From: Aptenodytes patagonicus
Lineage: Eukaryota; Chordata; Aves; Sphenisciformes; Spheniscidae
Assembly (NCBI RefSeq): GCF_965638725.1
Contig: NC_134962.1
Span: forward strand, 8,005,501-8,069,500
Direction of reading: 5' to 3'
Length of the DNA stretch: 64,000 nucleotides
Below are positions 27,216-39,100 of the stretch, piece by piece. The notes beneath the pieces are model-generated. The model searched no databases. It saw nothing but the letters and a program-made list of their open reading frames with translations, and had not been told where the DNA came from. The first letter of the stretch is position 1; every line of letters starts with the position of its first letter. A program made the position numbers and the translations under genes.

Positions 27216-28687
27216 TTCTTTTTCTATCACCACAGTAGCAACAATGCTGCTGTTATTACTATTGTGATACACTCCATCAAACAGCTAATGTGTGCTTCAG
27301 TAAATAACAGTTAGATCCCACAGATCTTTCACCCCACGAGTTACAAGAAAAGAGAACATACAAATCATGATGTCCTGTCATTTCGAAAAGGATCCATTTG
27401 CAGAACAAAGTACAGGAACAAAACTGTAGGTTGAGCAAAATAAGCTTCGAGAAAGGGATATATTTTCTTTGAGAAATCTACATGCTATTGAACAAGCTTC
27501 TGTTCACACATCTCTTCCTATGCTACGTGTACTGTGATAAGTAAAAAGACAAGACACGTCATGCTTCAAGTCTGTTAAAGTTCATACGCAGCCAAAACAA
27601 AATCAAGGTCAAATAGAAAATCTTTAATAGCTGTACCGTCAACGTGCCTCGCAGGATTTGAAATCTATGAGTTTATACAGACAGGATGTCTAAAACAGTG
27701 AAAGAAAAACCCTGCAATTTCTCTCTCATTATAAAAATAAACTGTTCTACATTAAATGTGCTGCTTAGAAAGTAACTAAACCTTCAAATTTTAGCTGAGC
27801 ATAAAAATACCTACGAATGCATTTTTAAAGAATGCAGCACTTTGGTCTAGAATGCAAAGGGAGGGGGTAAGAGCTGCTGTTGATGCGAGGGAGCCTGGTA
27901 ACTGAATATGGGTTGAGGAGATAGTTACTAATGCAGCAGCCAGGCACATTCTTGGGGGGGAGGGTGCGGGGAGCCTTCTGCATGGTTACTGCACAAAGTC
28001 GCTTCATGGATTATCTGATGTTGCAAGAACCTGATTGCTTGCAGCTTTCTCATCACCGTCTCATCTGTGTCTTCATTTAGTAAATCTAATCATGTGAGCA
28101 CGTTAGTCAAATCTGAGACCGTGTCTAACTACCAGAGTGCTTCTGCAGCAGGCGTTTCCTGTAAACATACTACTGCGTGTGCTGCTGCAGAGGCAGAGAC
28201 AGGACAATCATCCGACACGATGGGATTTTCTTTTTTACTTGTTGCTGAAATAATGCTGAAAGAAGTAATTTGTGCAAAGGGGAAATTCAAAAAGCAAGCC
28301 ACAAAACACTGATAAAGCCTTCTCATAAGAGATTCTGTGTCTGTTTTCTAGTCTGTCTCATCAGAACATCGCACAAGCAACTTATGAACAATTTTGTAAG
28401 CAAAGCAGCAAAATTATCCTGACTTTACAAATAGAAATTGTTGTGCAGAAATGAAGACTGTAGAATTTTATATTCCAACTCATGGCCCAGGCACCCATTT
28501 TAAAAAGGACTTCTAAAATTTGTTCTCTCGAGCCATTAGGTTACACTCTGATCGTGGTTTCAAGCTTATCTCCTTAAAAGCTAAAACACTGTGTATTTAC
28601 TTTATTTATCTATTCATGCCAGCAAACGGAGAATTTCATGTAATGACTGCTAGAGCAGCGGCTTAAAAAAAAAAAACAAAACCCTGC

Positions 28688-28800
28688 TGAATTTTGTGAG
28701 CCCTGTGAGAAGACTTGCCCAAGATCACACAGGAAGTCTGTGGCAGAGCTGGGACTGAGCCCAGATCCCCTAAATCCCGTTTGTGCCTTAACCACACGGC
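28688..28800 (-). repeat. MIR/CORE-SINE element, minus orientation
   Basis: GACTTGCCCAAGATCACACAGG, then GTGGCAGAGCTGGGACTGAGCCCAG, then GTGCCTTAACCACACGG is the reverse complement of the MIR 5' half, including the tRNA-derived 'ggttaagagc' and 'ttcgaatcccggctctgcca' parts. A close match for such an old repeat. Confidence 0.85.
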
Positions 28801-29694
28801 GGGACAGATTTAATAGCTGCCTAAATATGAATTTAAAATGAGAGAGTCCCTGTGCTAAAGAATGAAACTTGGTCGATCTCCTGCTGCCAGGTATAGACTG
28901 GGTATTTTGCTGCTCAGGTCAGTTGTTTGAGACAAACAACTAACCCTCGAAAGACTTTAAATTTAGGTAAAGGTTTCCTGTTGCCTGATCAGGTCTGTTT
29001 TCATTCTCTCTGACAGCGAGGGTTTTCTCATGTGCACTATGCAGAAGAGCAGGGCTTGAGCCAGTTTGCAAGACTTTTAGTATGGATTTTTACATAATGT
29101 AAATGTACATAATGTAATTTAAAAGAACTTCTAAATGTAAGTACATTAGGAGTTTGGGGACCGAAATGAAACTTTTCAGCTTTCGGCAATGTTATTTTAT
29201 TTTTTTATGTTGTTATGGAGGAGATTATCACAATTTTGGGCATGCTGCCTGGTTCCAAAGTCTAGTTCGGGGCTGGGCTTACTATTGCAAGACTGTGTAG
29301 TAACATAATAGTGCAGAACAGTAAACACAGGTCTGTCGGTCTTTCCTGTGCGTTTGTTGTAGAAGTTTTTACTTTATACATAATACATTGATTGCTGAAG
29401 CTTCTCCAGAAAGGCAGCAAATGTCCTCAACACAAGGCAAAACAGAGGGAGAAGAAAATACAAGATTTATTTTTACAAGTTGGCCCTTGCCTCATATCAA
29501 ACATTTCCAGCGCCATGAGCATAAATCACAGAGGTCATTGTGGCTAATCTGTAAAAATAAATTGGATGTTTTCATTTCAGTCATGTAATGTGATATTATA
29601 TGATGCATTTTGAGAAAAAAGGAGGAAAGAAGAAAAGTTTTAAGATATTCTGAGCCTCTCATTTTTTCCTGAAACAGTCTTTTTACTTTCTTAC

Positions 29695-29833
29695 GATTTC
29701 CACAGAGGCACCATATCTCAGTGGATAAAACCCATACAGCTTCTATGTTCTCTGTTAAATCATGTTTACAGTCATCCAGAGTCCTGGCTCCAGTGAAACG
29801 CCCCTTGTGATCAAGAAGGTCAGTATATGTCAC
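29695..29833 (-). other. Candidate exon of a minus-strand divergent transcript
   Basis: On the minus strand a 139-nt block lies between the acceptor TTGTACTTTTTCAG and the donor GGAAATC|GTAAGA. One frame is open across it (VTYTDLLDHKGRFTGARTLD near its start). No protein is recognised. It is the third of three exon-like blocks running away from the ZNF217 CpG island. Confidence 0.35.
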
Positions 29834-29872
29834 CTGAAAAAGTACAATTTTTAAAAAGGGGTAAAAAATGAA

Positions 29873-29886
29873 GGGGGGGGGGGGGG
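29873..29886 (+). repeat. Poly-G run (14)
   Basis: Fourteen consecutive G after AAAAAATGAA, just upstream (in minus-strand sense) of the candidate exon at 29,695-29,833. On that strand it reads as a C run, so it could contribute to a pyrimidine tract. Confidence 0.95.
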
Positions 29887-30207
29887 AAGTAATGGGTTTT
29901 GGTATGTCATGAGAACAAGAAATACTGCAAAACCTGACCCTGTGAGTCTTTTAGGAGACATAGTAAAGAGCAAAAGCACAAGTTTAATATTTTTTGAAAT
30001 TTGTGCGCCCTGAAGTTGTCTGTAAGTCTTCAATATAATGTCTTCAAAAATGCTAAAATCAGAAGACAATAAAAAGACTAAGAGAGTCATGTGACTCAGG
30101 ACAGTGGGTGTAGCAAAACTGGTAACTCCCACACCCATTTCTAGCAAAATTCTGCTTTGCTCTTTTTGCCATGCTGCCATTTGTAGATAGTCGATACTTA
30201 AACTCAC
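29887..30207. other. Interval between candidate minus-strand exons, no gene seen
   Basis: AT-rich sequence between the two exon-like blocks. No recognisable element. Confidence 0.5.
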
Positions 30208-30373
30208 AAGTCCCACTGAAGTGTCCCGGCTTAAACTTGGGAGTGTTTTGGGGATCAGGTTTGGTCACATGGTACAAATTCGTGTGCAGCAAGTTACAAA
30301 GAAATGTGAAGCTCTTGCAATAGCGTGGAATATTTTGCATGCATACATAAACACCTCGCTCGGATACATCACA
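30208..30373 (-). other. Candidate exon of a minus-strand divergent transcript
   Basis: On the minus strand, a strong acceptor (GTGATTTTTTTGCAG) and a donor (GGGACTT|GTGAGT) enclose 166 nt with one frame open throughout (CDVSERGVYVCMQN near its start). No known protein is recognised. Its position between the CpG island and the block at 29,695 supports a spliced divergent RNA. Confidence 0.35.
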
Positions 30374-31257
30374 CTGCAAAAAAATCACACTTAAAAAAAC
30401 AACTGAAATTGCTCATTGTGCAGTTTCCTCCTGTATCAATTCAAAACTCCCAGACCATTCAGAGCAGCGGCAGGACCAAGACCTGACGCCCAACAACCTG
30501 TAAAGAAGCAGACGAAGGCAAACTCCCGTGGTCTTGGTTCACACAGCCGATTCACGCAGAGGTTTTTTAACTTCCAGGAAACGAGTAAGGGTGCACCATC
30601 TACCTGTATGACTAATTGAAGGGCCAGGTCTTAAACAGATATTTTAAAGGTTAGGCCGTATCAGTTTTGACCTTCTTTTCATGAAAAGAATTCTGTTTCA
30701 AGTTAGTGTAAGGCAAGATTCAAATTTGCCAATAAGGATATTTCATCTTCCAGAATTACCTGGTAAGTATATTACCACATTCTGTAATGTTTTTGATTAC
30801 TCTTTATTTGCCGTGTAAGTGACCTAAATTTCAACCTGAGTAGTGTTGCTCATTTTAGACTGGGAGAACATTTTGAGAACACTTTAAAAAACACATTAAA
30901 CCCCCCCACATACTCTTAGTTGCAATTGTTTTAGAAATGACCTCCATTCAGGCAGGATGATTTTTATATTGAAGCAAATAAGCCCCTGGGTGTGATCTAA
31001 ACCTACTGATGTAAACTGACTTCAACAGGTCTCAGTGTGTCTTTGGGGGAAGAACAAGAGGAGAGACCACACGGAAACTCACCTCTTTCTTATCCCATTT
31101 ACTTGAAAAAGGTGGCAACTTCAGGGTCTAGCAGAGATTAAGCACTTTGCCAACGGTATTATAACAGTAGTACGGATTGCATTTAACTCCTAAAAAGCTC
31201 CTCAGTTCCAAGTGGAATACTTGAAAAGATATTTTAAGTCTTCGTCTGCTTAATTCC
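30374..31257. other. Interval between candidate exon and CpG island
   Basis: AT-rich DNA that includes an old repeat fragment at about 30,955-31,060. No gene is supported. Confidence 0.5.
30955..31060. repeat. Old amniote interspersed repeat (TTGACTTCAATGGG-type family), weak
   Basis: GTGTGATCTAAACCTACTGATG, then TAAACTGACTTCAACAGGTC, resembles the decayed 'gatccaaagcccattgaagtcaa...tgacttcaatgggc' arrangement. The match is weaker than at 12,285 or 19,540. Confidence 0.35.
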
Positions 31258-31566
31258 ACTGCAGCGTCCGTACCTCTAGAGAAGCAGCGCTGTGCCAGAG
31301 CAGCGGAGCGCTAACGACCGTCAAGAGAACCGCCCGGTACGCGGAGCCCTGGGCCTCCTTCGGGCCAGGCCCGCAGGTTGCCGCCTCGCCGCGCCGCTGC
31401 CCCCCCTCCCGAGGCAGCACCTCCCTGCGCAGGGCGCGCTGCCGAAGCCGACTGCCCCGCGGTAGTCGGGGGTCAGCGGGACCGCCGGTAGCGCGGCGGG
31501 AAGAGATGGTTCGGGCCCCTTCACCCCTCAACGACCCGCCAAAGGAAACCGATGGACGGTACTCAC

Positions 31567-31990
31567 GAGGCGCATTGTTTTTATTTACATGTGCAAAGAG
31601 GAGGCCGCAGGAGCAGCCCAGACCGATCCGGGCCGCGATGGCCCCTGCCGGTGCGCGCTTTATGTCCGGGCGATACAAGGCTTTCTGTAACTGCCCTTCG
31701 CCGCGCTTTGTTATTCAGGGAGATAACCATCGCCCCCTCTCCCTGAATCACAAAACACAAAGGCCGCCGAGGCCTCGACCCGCCGCCGTTGCGGGGCCGC
31801 ACGCCGCCGGGGACTCCCGCGCTCCCCCTCGCACCGCGGCGGCACAAAGGGAACAATCGCCGCGGCGCCCGCGGCGCCGCCCGGCAGGCCCCGGCCCGCC
31901 GCCCCGAGGCGCTACCGGGCCAACCGGCTAGGCCGTGAGCCGCCCCGGGCCCCCGCTCCGCGCCCCCCGCCCCGCTCCGGGGCACGTTAT
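31567..31990 (-). other. Candidate first exon of a minus-strand divergent transcript
   Basis: Within the CpG island the minus strand shows the donor CGCCTC|GTGAGTACC (complement of 31,561-31,566). A second donor, TAGAG|GTACGG, lies further on at 31,273. The 5' end near 31,990 is only a guess from the island centre. Divergent transcription from CpG promoters is common; that this one is spliced is inference. Confidence 0.35.
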
Positions 31991-32099
31991 TTAACGCCAG
32001 GGCCGCCCGCCCCGCGCGAGGGGGCGTGGCCTCCGTCAATCGGGGGCGGGGTCTACGCAGGAGGGCGTGGCCGAAGGCAGGGGCTGCCCGAGCAACAGC

Positions 32100-32245
32100 T
32101 GCGGCGGGAGCGGTTTACAAACAGTGCCCCGAGCGTCAGCGCCGCCGAGTCCGGGCTCCGGCGGCACCGCGGGCGGCCGCCCCCGCTCCCCTCCTCCCTC
32201 TGCCCCCACCTCAGGATGCCGGCCGGGGAGGCGGCTCAGGCACAG
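32100..32245 (+). other. ZNF217: ZNF217 non-coding exon 1 (candidate)
   Basis: The candidate first exon ends at the strong donor CACAG|GTGAGG at 32,246. It holds one ATG, at 32,216 with A at -3, which stays open for ten codons up to the donor. If spliced to 47,086 it would continue to a TAA as a 38-codon upstream ORF that is not in the ZNF217 frame. A second good donor, CAGCAG|GTAACG at 32,724, could end a longer version. The 5' end is a guess, and additional small leader exons in the 14.8 kb intron cannot be excluded. Confidence 0.5.
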
Positions 32246-32612
32246 GTGAGGGAGGGCTGGGGGTCAACTTCCAGGGGGCTCTGGCCCCCCTCCCCTCCTC
32301 CTCCCCCCCTCTCACAGGGGGCACCTGAGGGAGGCGCAGCCCCCTTCCCCTCGGGGCGGTCTCTGCCGTGAGGGGCTGGTTGTGTGACTGACCGCGGGGG
32401 GGGGCAGCTGCCTTCCGGGACGTTTTAAGGGGATCTGGGGGGTACATCCCCCCTTGTGAGGAGGGGGGGCTCAGGGAGGGCCCCCCCCCCCACCTCAGAG
32501 CAGGGCCGCCCATCCCCGTGCTGCCCGGCGCCTGGGAGGCTGCCGAGGCGCACTGACCGCCCCTGGGGGGAGAGGAGGAGGAAGGGCAGGTGTGTGGGGG
32601 GACGCGGCTCCC

Positions 32613-32632
32613 GGGGGGGGGGGGGGGGGGGG
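32613..32632 (+). repeat. Poly-G run (20)
   Basis: Twenty consecutive G about 370 nt downstream of the candidate exon 1 donor, in a region with other short G tracts. It has G-quadruplex potential in the non-template strand and nascent RNA. Confidence 0.95.
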
Positions 32633-33106
32633 AGGAAGGGCCGGGGAGGGGTCCAGGTGTGTGGCAGCCGGCCCACCTCGGGCCGCGTCAGCCTCGCCCC
32701 CTCCCGCGGCGGAGCAGCAGCAGGTAACGAGCCCCTCCCGCCGCCCCCTCCCCGGGGGCCGGCCGGCCCGCAGCGCCCGCGGGCGGGCAGGGGAGCGAGA
32801 GGCAGCGGCGGGCGCGGAGGAGAGCAACCCTTCCCTCGCTTCCTCCCACCCGTAAACTTCTCGCTGTCCCCGATTTCCTTCTCCTGCCCGGGATCGCCTC
32901 CCCCTCCCCTGCTTCCCCCCGCGCAAGTAGGTGTCTCAAACTTCCATTGTATACCTGGGTATTTGCTTTTAAATACTCAAGGCGTCGAGCCTGGGTTTTG
33001 GGGGTGCTTTTCTGCCGGCTGGGGGGGGTGGAGCGGGAAGAGACTATTTCTTTGTGAGTCAAAGATGTTCCTGGAAGAAGGGTTTGTAGTAAGTGGCTCA
33101 TGGGGC

Positions 33107-33129
33107 GGGGGGGGGGGGGGGGGGGGGGG
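33107..33129 (+). repeat. Poly-G run (23)
   Basis: Twenty-three consecutive G (GGGG, then C, immediately before) at the 3' border of the GC-rich promoter region. The longest G run in the window. Confidence 0.95.
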
Positions 33130-36100
33130 TTAATGAAAAGTTTATTGATCCGTTTTGCCAGTTTTTGTTTCGTTTACCTTTGTCTTCAAGACTAAACCCT
33201 TCCTGATAATTTCTTTGGCACCGTGTTTCTCTTTTTTTTTTTTTTTTTTAAAGGGGAATGGGAAGTTTAGAAAATAAATAAATAAGCCTCAACTGACTTC
33301 TTAAGCAACAAAAGACGTTGCCAAGCGAGGACAATAAAATTCTAGAATATCTAGAGATTGGATTTCATTCCTGTTTCGTGATACCCACTGGACTTTCTGT
33401 TTCTGGGTGTGGGGTTTTTTTTTTATTTGTTTGTTTCCCACACAGAAAACCTGCAGCCAAAGTAAGGTCTGTATGTACTCTAATGAGCCATCCCATAAAA
33501 TGTGCTGTGTGACTCCCAGTAAGTATTTGAATTGAAGTGTAATAGTTTTGAAGTGGTGGTGAACAAAAATCTTTATGTTGGGTTATTGATCTGCTGATGA
33601 AAGGCGTTTGAATTTGAAAAGGGTTTAGTTCAGGGGTTTTGTGTGTTTAAAGGTTTTTTAAGGCAACAACGGTTTTTGTTTTTTTTTTTTTCATTTCTGA
33701 AATGACCTTGAGAGCTTTAAAACTACATCAGTTTCTACCAGTGGGTTTGAGGGGGAGGCAGTAGCAGAAGGATCTAGTGAAAATCGAAAATAGAAATAGG
33801 AACTGAAGTAGATGCAGTGAAATGTTTTCTTATAGAAGTATGTGAAAAGGGAAGTTTTTTGTAAGAATGTGTGAAAAAGAAGAGAGGGAAATAACGCAGT
33901 TTCAGATGCAAGGAGAGAGAGGGAGCATATCATTCTTCACATTTTATTAGGCCCTGAAATGCAGGAGTGATATGATCTGGAAGACACAGAAATAAAACGC
34001 CTAACTACAAGTTGAATAGCAGGCATTGACTTGCTGACCAATGCTTACATGCTTGTTGGTTGGTGGGGGCTGGTTTTGTGTCTGCAAAGGTATCAGAGCA
34101 CAGTGCTATGACAATGGCTTGCAAATGCTTTAACGCCATGTTTTATTGCTCTTAGGAGCTCTTATTAACTGTAGGTTTGGGAATACGGCTAATACTTTAA
34201 TTTGTGATGTCCACACTAAGGTTTAAGCGTTTCCTTGGATAATATAAAAGGACAGTTTCAAATAAGTGGGATAAACTGCATTCTTTGGCAGAGGGGGAGG
34301 GAAGAGGGAAAGGGTGGAGGAGGTGGGTTTTTTTTCTTCCCCTTTACTAGTTCTGTAACTGAGTCAATATTTTAAGATCTGTAGCAGGAATGTGGCTTTG
34401 TGATCACTAATATTTCTGTAACATATTTTTTTAATAAGCAATATTGTAATTCTGTGCAAAACACTTGGATTGTATATCTCACAGCTCGTTCCTGAAAGCA
34501 GTACGAGTTTTCAAGTTTTCTCTTTAAGTTTTTAGGATGATGAATATGAAAAACAAATAACTTTAGAAACATGGTTATTACAGTGATTATTGATTGGCTT
34601 GGCCTACAGCCAAGCAACTCTTCTGCATGCACCAGAGTTGCTGATTTAAATTCTATAGATTCTTTTTCATATGTTAGCATTTTTGAATCGTTAAACGGTA
34701 TATATAGCTATTTAAGAACAGTAGATCAGTTTTTAGTTAAGGTTGTTCAATTATGTCTTCATCGCTTTGGAGTTGGTTGAATGACTTGACATGAGATTAA
34801 GCACAACAAAAGAAAAGGCAGGGGAACAACAGCTGCCTTCCAGTACCAGAGCACAGTATTCTTAGCAGTTAAGCATTTTACCTTTTAGTATTGCGTGGTG
34901 TCAGGTTTAAATGTTTATATTCGTGTTTACAAGAACCTTAGGCATTCCGATAAAACATCAGACACTCGAATCCTGGATATTCGTGTTTTGGGGTTGTTTG
35001 TCTCTTGCATTTTTAAGAAAATTATCTTAAGATCTGATACTGAGAAGTGAATTGATCTCATTAACTTTTCAGACAAAAGTAGCAAACAGTCGCCACTAGT
35101 TTGTACTTGTTTAGTTACTGTGTGGTAAGAACTTTAAGGTGTGTCCTTAATGGCAACTGACGATTCTTGCTGCGAAGCCTTGTTTATTTTAGGTAGATGT
35201 TTTATACAGAATTTCCAGTGGGACAAATTACTACACTGACTGCACTTATTCTTTCTGAAGACTGGCTGTAAGCATAAGAGAATAATTGTGCCATGCTGCA
35301 ATCAGTATATATTTTAAAATTTAAGCCATTAAGTTTTGCTGTGTGTTTTGAGGCTTTTCCTACTTCCTTTGTTTAAACATTCTTAAACAGTGCATATCAT
35401 ATATGAATTTAAAACATTCGTATGGCACTATTGGGGCCGAATTTAAATTTAAAATGAGTACCTACGTCCTTGTTGATCAAAATAGAAAAAACATTTCTTT
35501 AAATAAGTGGATGTTTTCTGGTGTTAAATGTGGTAAGAAGGCTATATTTGTATCTTGTAAACAAAGTTTCATATTAAGTAGTCTTTAGAGAATGGCTTCC
35601 AGGCTTTGGATTAGAGGATTTTTTTTCTTCGTTTTAAGTGAATAATGGGTTTTTTTTGTTTTTGGGGAGTTTTTTTTGCTTTGTTTTGGTAGGGGTGGGG
35701 AGAGCAAGATTTAGGGTAGGGGCTGGAAAGAGGAAGATAATAAACTTTAGCACCTTTTATCAGACTGTCTTACACAAAAGGTTACTTCATTTTGGTTTCC
35801 CCTTTCATTAGATCACACTCAAAAAATTCCTTTTTGAGCATTTCTAATCTTCAGAATGTATCCTCTTCTCCTTACTACTATATTTTCATTCAGAACTATG
35901 TTGATAGATTAATATCATATTTTATATGAACAAAGTGTTAAGTTATTACTGTGATCGAGGGAAATAATTTTAAAGGGGAACTGTGGGTTTCACTTAAGAC
36001 TTTCAAAACAGTGATTACAATAAACTTTTAGTTACAAAAATCTGAGAGTTTGTAATTAAGAAGCTCTGGGGAAACGTTAAGTAAATTTTAACTTCCCTTT

Positions 36101-39100
36101 GTTCTTTGGGACTTTTTGTTGTCCCAACTCTTTCTAACCTGAATCTTGATTTGGAATTCATTGTCCTAGTAAAAGATTCCATACACTGTATATGTAAATA
36201 CACTCCCTCTTTCCTGTGTTATGAAATGCTGTAACTACTGCTGGCATATGGAAAGAACAGTCCCCCCCTTCCCTAAGGTAAAATGGGCTAAGCTTTCTTT
36301 TCTTTGCCAGAAGCTGAAAGAAGAGTTTGACCTTTGAACTCACCCTCACACTTCCACACTGCTTTCAGGATGACTAAATAACCAAGGATATTTGCCCGTG
36401 TCTTATGCTTATTTATCTCACTTAAAATGTTCTAATACTTAACTGTTGAGGTATTGTCTTTAAATATAGCAAGACAGTACATTTCAGTTACAGCAGGGCT
36501 GCCATTTGCCAGCTCAGCCCTCTTATTTTTGAGACTCTTGATTTAGAACGTCAGCGTTCCAATCAGATACTCTTTCCACATCTCATAACTACATTAATTT
36601 CAAACTGCTATTTACTTTTAATGGACTTTGGGTCATTTCTGATGACCCTTGACTCCCTTTTTTTTAAGGTGACTTTAGTAACAAAGTTTTTCTTTCTGGT
36701 GCGTTAATACAACCAGGGGATTCTGCTGACTACTGTATGCATGCTTTTAGAGAGATGTGACTCATACCACAAGAGATTTGCAACTGAATACAAAAGTAAG
36801 GAAAAGGATATGTCCAAGCTATGTAAGATTCTCAATGTGTTGTATTTTAGGATTAAAAAACCTAAACGTATTTTTCCAGCCTAAACTTACCTAGGTTTTT
36901 GTGCACCTCCAAACAGAAAGCTACTCTCAAAACGATTTGCTTTTAGAGATCGACTTTTTTTCAGTGAAATTCCCAAGTAGTCTTGCTTTGTTGCTGATAA
37001 AAACTTTTTTTTATGCCAAACCTGGGTGCATGTCAATGGGAAACAAATATTAAAACTTCTACTGTTATAATCATATGACTTTGGTCAGAGCATAGTTTAT
37101 AGCTTATCACAGATCTGGCTCTTTTGAGTCTTCCTCCTTAATTTTTTTTTTTTTTTAAGGGGGGTAGCAATTTAAGTGGTATGATAAGAACAGACTTTCA
37201 ATTTCAAATTAAATTGATGTATGTGCTAGGAAAAAAATGAGTTACAAATCAAAAATATAGGTGACATACTTGTTTCGAAATATAACATCTTTGAGTTCAT
37301 TGCAGAAGATGGAATGGATTATTAGACTGCCTTGAGAATTTCAAAAGAAAATACAAGAGGAAATGTGGTTAGAATATGCAGGAAAATCTATGTAGATCAG
37401 TGAGACTTAAAGATTTGAGCAGAAAGCCATCCAAGTGTAAGTGAATAATTGACGGGAGAGTGATTTTCTATGTGCTAAAGATTTTATGTAACTAAAAGTA
37501 TCAAAGTCTGAGTTTGTTTATGCGCAATGGGTACACTTGCATTTTTCAGTGTAATAAAGTGAGTGCAGTTTACCTCTGACAAACTACGTAAGGGAAATTA
37601 AAGGCCCTTGTATTGTGCTTACACTTTATAATGATAGTTGAGAACTGGTTGGGTGAAATCCTTGGGGTTATGTCAGCCTCTCTCTCTTTCGGTACACAGG
37701 TAGGAAGAAGCAAATTAGATGTACTCCAAAGACTATGATGTTTAGTACATTGTAAGGAAAACAGATGTAAAGGTGGTCTGGAGAAGCCACAATTTGTGTT
37801 TAGCTTTAAAGTTTGTTTCTAATCTTTTTTTTCTTATGGTAGTAAAATTTGTGTATGAAACTACTGCCTCTTTGAAAGGTCAGTTTCTTGTGGATGCTAA
37901 CTCTACTTTCTAGGACACTTTGGCACTCTGAAGCCCAGTAGGTTGGACGACATCATCACATACATCCCTTCAGTGCACTAGTGTGAGATAATGTAATGCT
38001 AGGCAATTAAAAAGGTTTAGTCTCCATCAGTCTATGTGCGTCTCTGGAAGATCTCCCACCTGCATGGAAGAAAGGAGGCAGCTATTTGAAGTGTCTATTT
38101 CTAGCACTTTTCTATTTTAGTATCTTCAGATGCTAGTCCAGGGGATGACTTAAGTAGAAGTAAATGTCTTTCCCTTGGACTGTGTACCTTTCTCCATCTT
38201 TCAAGACTGATTTTTTGCAAATACATGATTGTTGATATGTTTGAAAGTGACAATTTCAAAGTCTGCGCGCTGCAGAGCGGAGGGATAAGAAGCTGCTCCT
38301 TTTTCTTCCAAGGTACAGGAGTTTGAGCTGTCTTGGGTAAGAGATTCAGAGTTGAAATCAGGTGAGAGCACTAGGGAAGATTAATGACCTTAACAAAGTG
38401 AACTCTTTGGAAGTGACGACTACTCTCAAATTCAGGAATAGTAAAAAAATCTTTTCCTGTTATTTCACCTATGCTGCCCAAAGGGATGCAACTTGCCTGT
38501 AATTGTTACAGAGATCTCCTGGCTCTTGAGTTATAAGGAATTAAGTCTGATTTGGTAAATTCTGAATTTACCACTTCTTTGTAATTGTGGCTGCTGGAGA
38601 GACCTAACATCCTTCTGCCAAGAAGTAAAAAAGTCAAATTTGCTTTTAAGGTCTCTGAAAATATCTTCTTTCAAATGAAAACCAAGACTAAACATATAAG
38701 CCAGTCTATGTAAGGTGAGACTGACTCAACAATAAAAATGTATCACTCACTCCACTAAGAGAGTCTTTACCTGCTGTGGAGAGAACAATAAACTGTTTTG
38801 TAAGGTAAGGGGTCATTGCCAGTTTAAGTGCATGTAACTTCTTGATTCAATGAAGTTGCATCATCTTATAGCAGTGGTGAAATGTGTCCCAGACTTATTT
38901 AAAATAGGATCGCTCTTGTGTCTTTCAGCCTTTCTACAGCAGGTATTGGCCACTTCATATTGTCTAAAGTTTTTTGGCTTTGTGGTTCCTCAGAAATTCT
39001 TTCCTAATCAGAGGAAAAAAAGGGGAAAAAATCTGGCTATTAGAGCAGTCCTTCTGAACTTTAAAAGTCAATACTTATTTGTAGCACTTCCTCCTTTAAT

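Larger units (their letters stand above)
22988..29694. other. Upstream intergenic region, fourth part
   Basis: AT-rich DNA with a CCCCAG microsatellite, a decayed hammerhead-like repeat and two MIR-like fragments, annotated separately. Short open frames only; no gene is called. Confidence 0.55.
31258..32930. promoter_or_regulatory. ZNF217: CpG island and probable bidirectional promoter of ZNF217
   Basis: The sequence changes abruptly from AT-rich to very GC-rich DNA dense in CG dinucleotides, and back again near 32,930. A GC box (GGGGCGGGG) lies at about 32,043-32,051 and related GGGCGTGGC motifs lie at about 32,021 and 32,063. No convincing TATA box is visible, which is typical of a dispersed CpG-island promoter. 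A strong donor on the + strand follows at 32,246, and a strong donor on the minus strand lies at 31,561-31,566, so initiation in both directions is plausible. The start site is probably between about 32,050 and 32,160, but this cannot be fixed from sequence alone. Confidence 0.8.

Noticed and set aside
1..31250. Exons of BCAS1, which lies upstream of ZNF217 in the same orientation in human.
   Set aside because: I looked for its conserved tail and phosphoserine-rich segments among the visible open frames and saw none. If present in this genome it lies beyond the window, or its exons are too short for me to recognise.
32456..33133. A 225-codon open frame, and overlapping long frames on both strands, in the CpG island.
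   Set aside because: They are low-complexity Gly/Pro/Arg/Ala products of GC-rich, stop-poor sequence and poly-G runs, open in several phases on both strands. No domain or start context supports translation.
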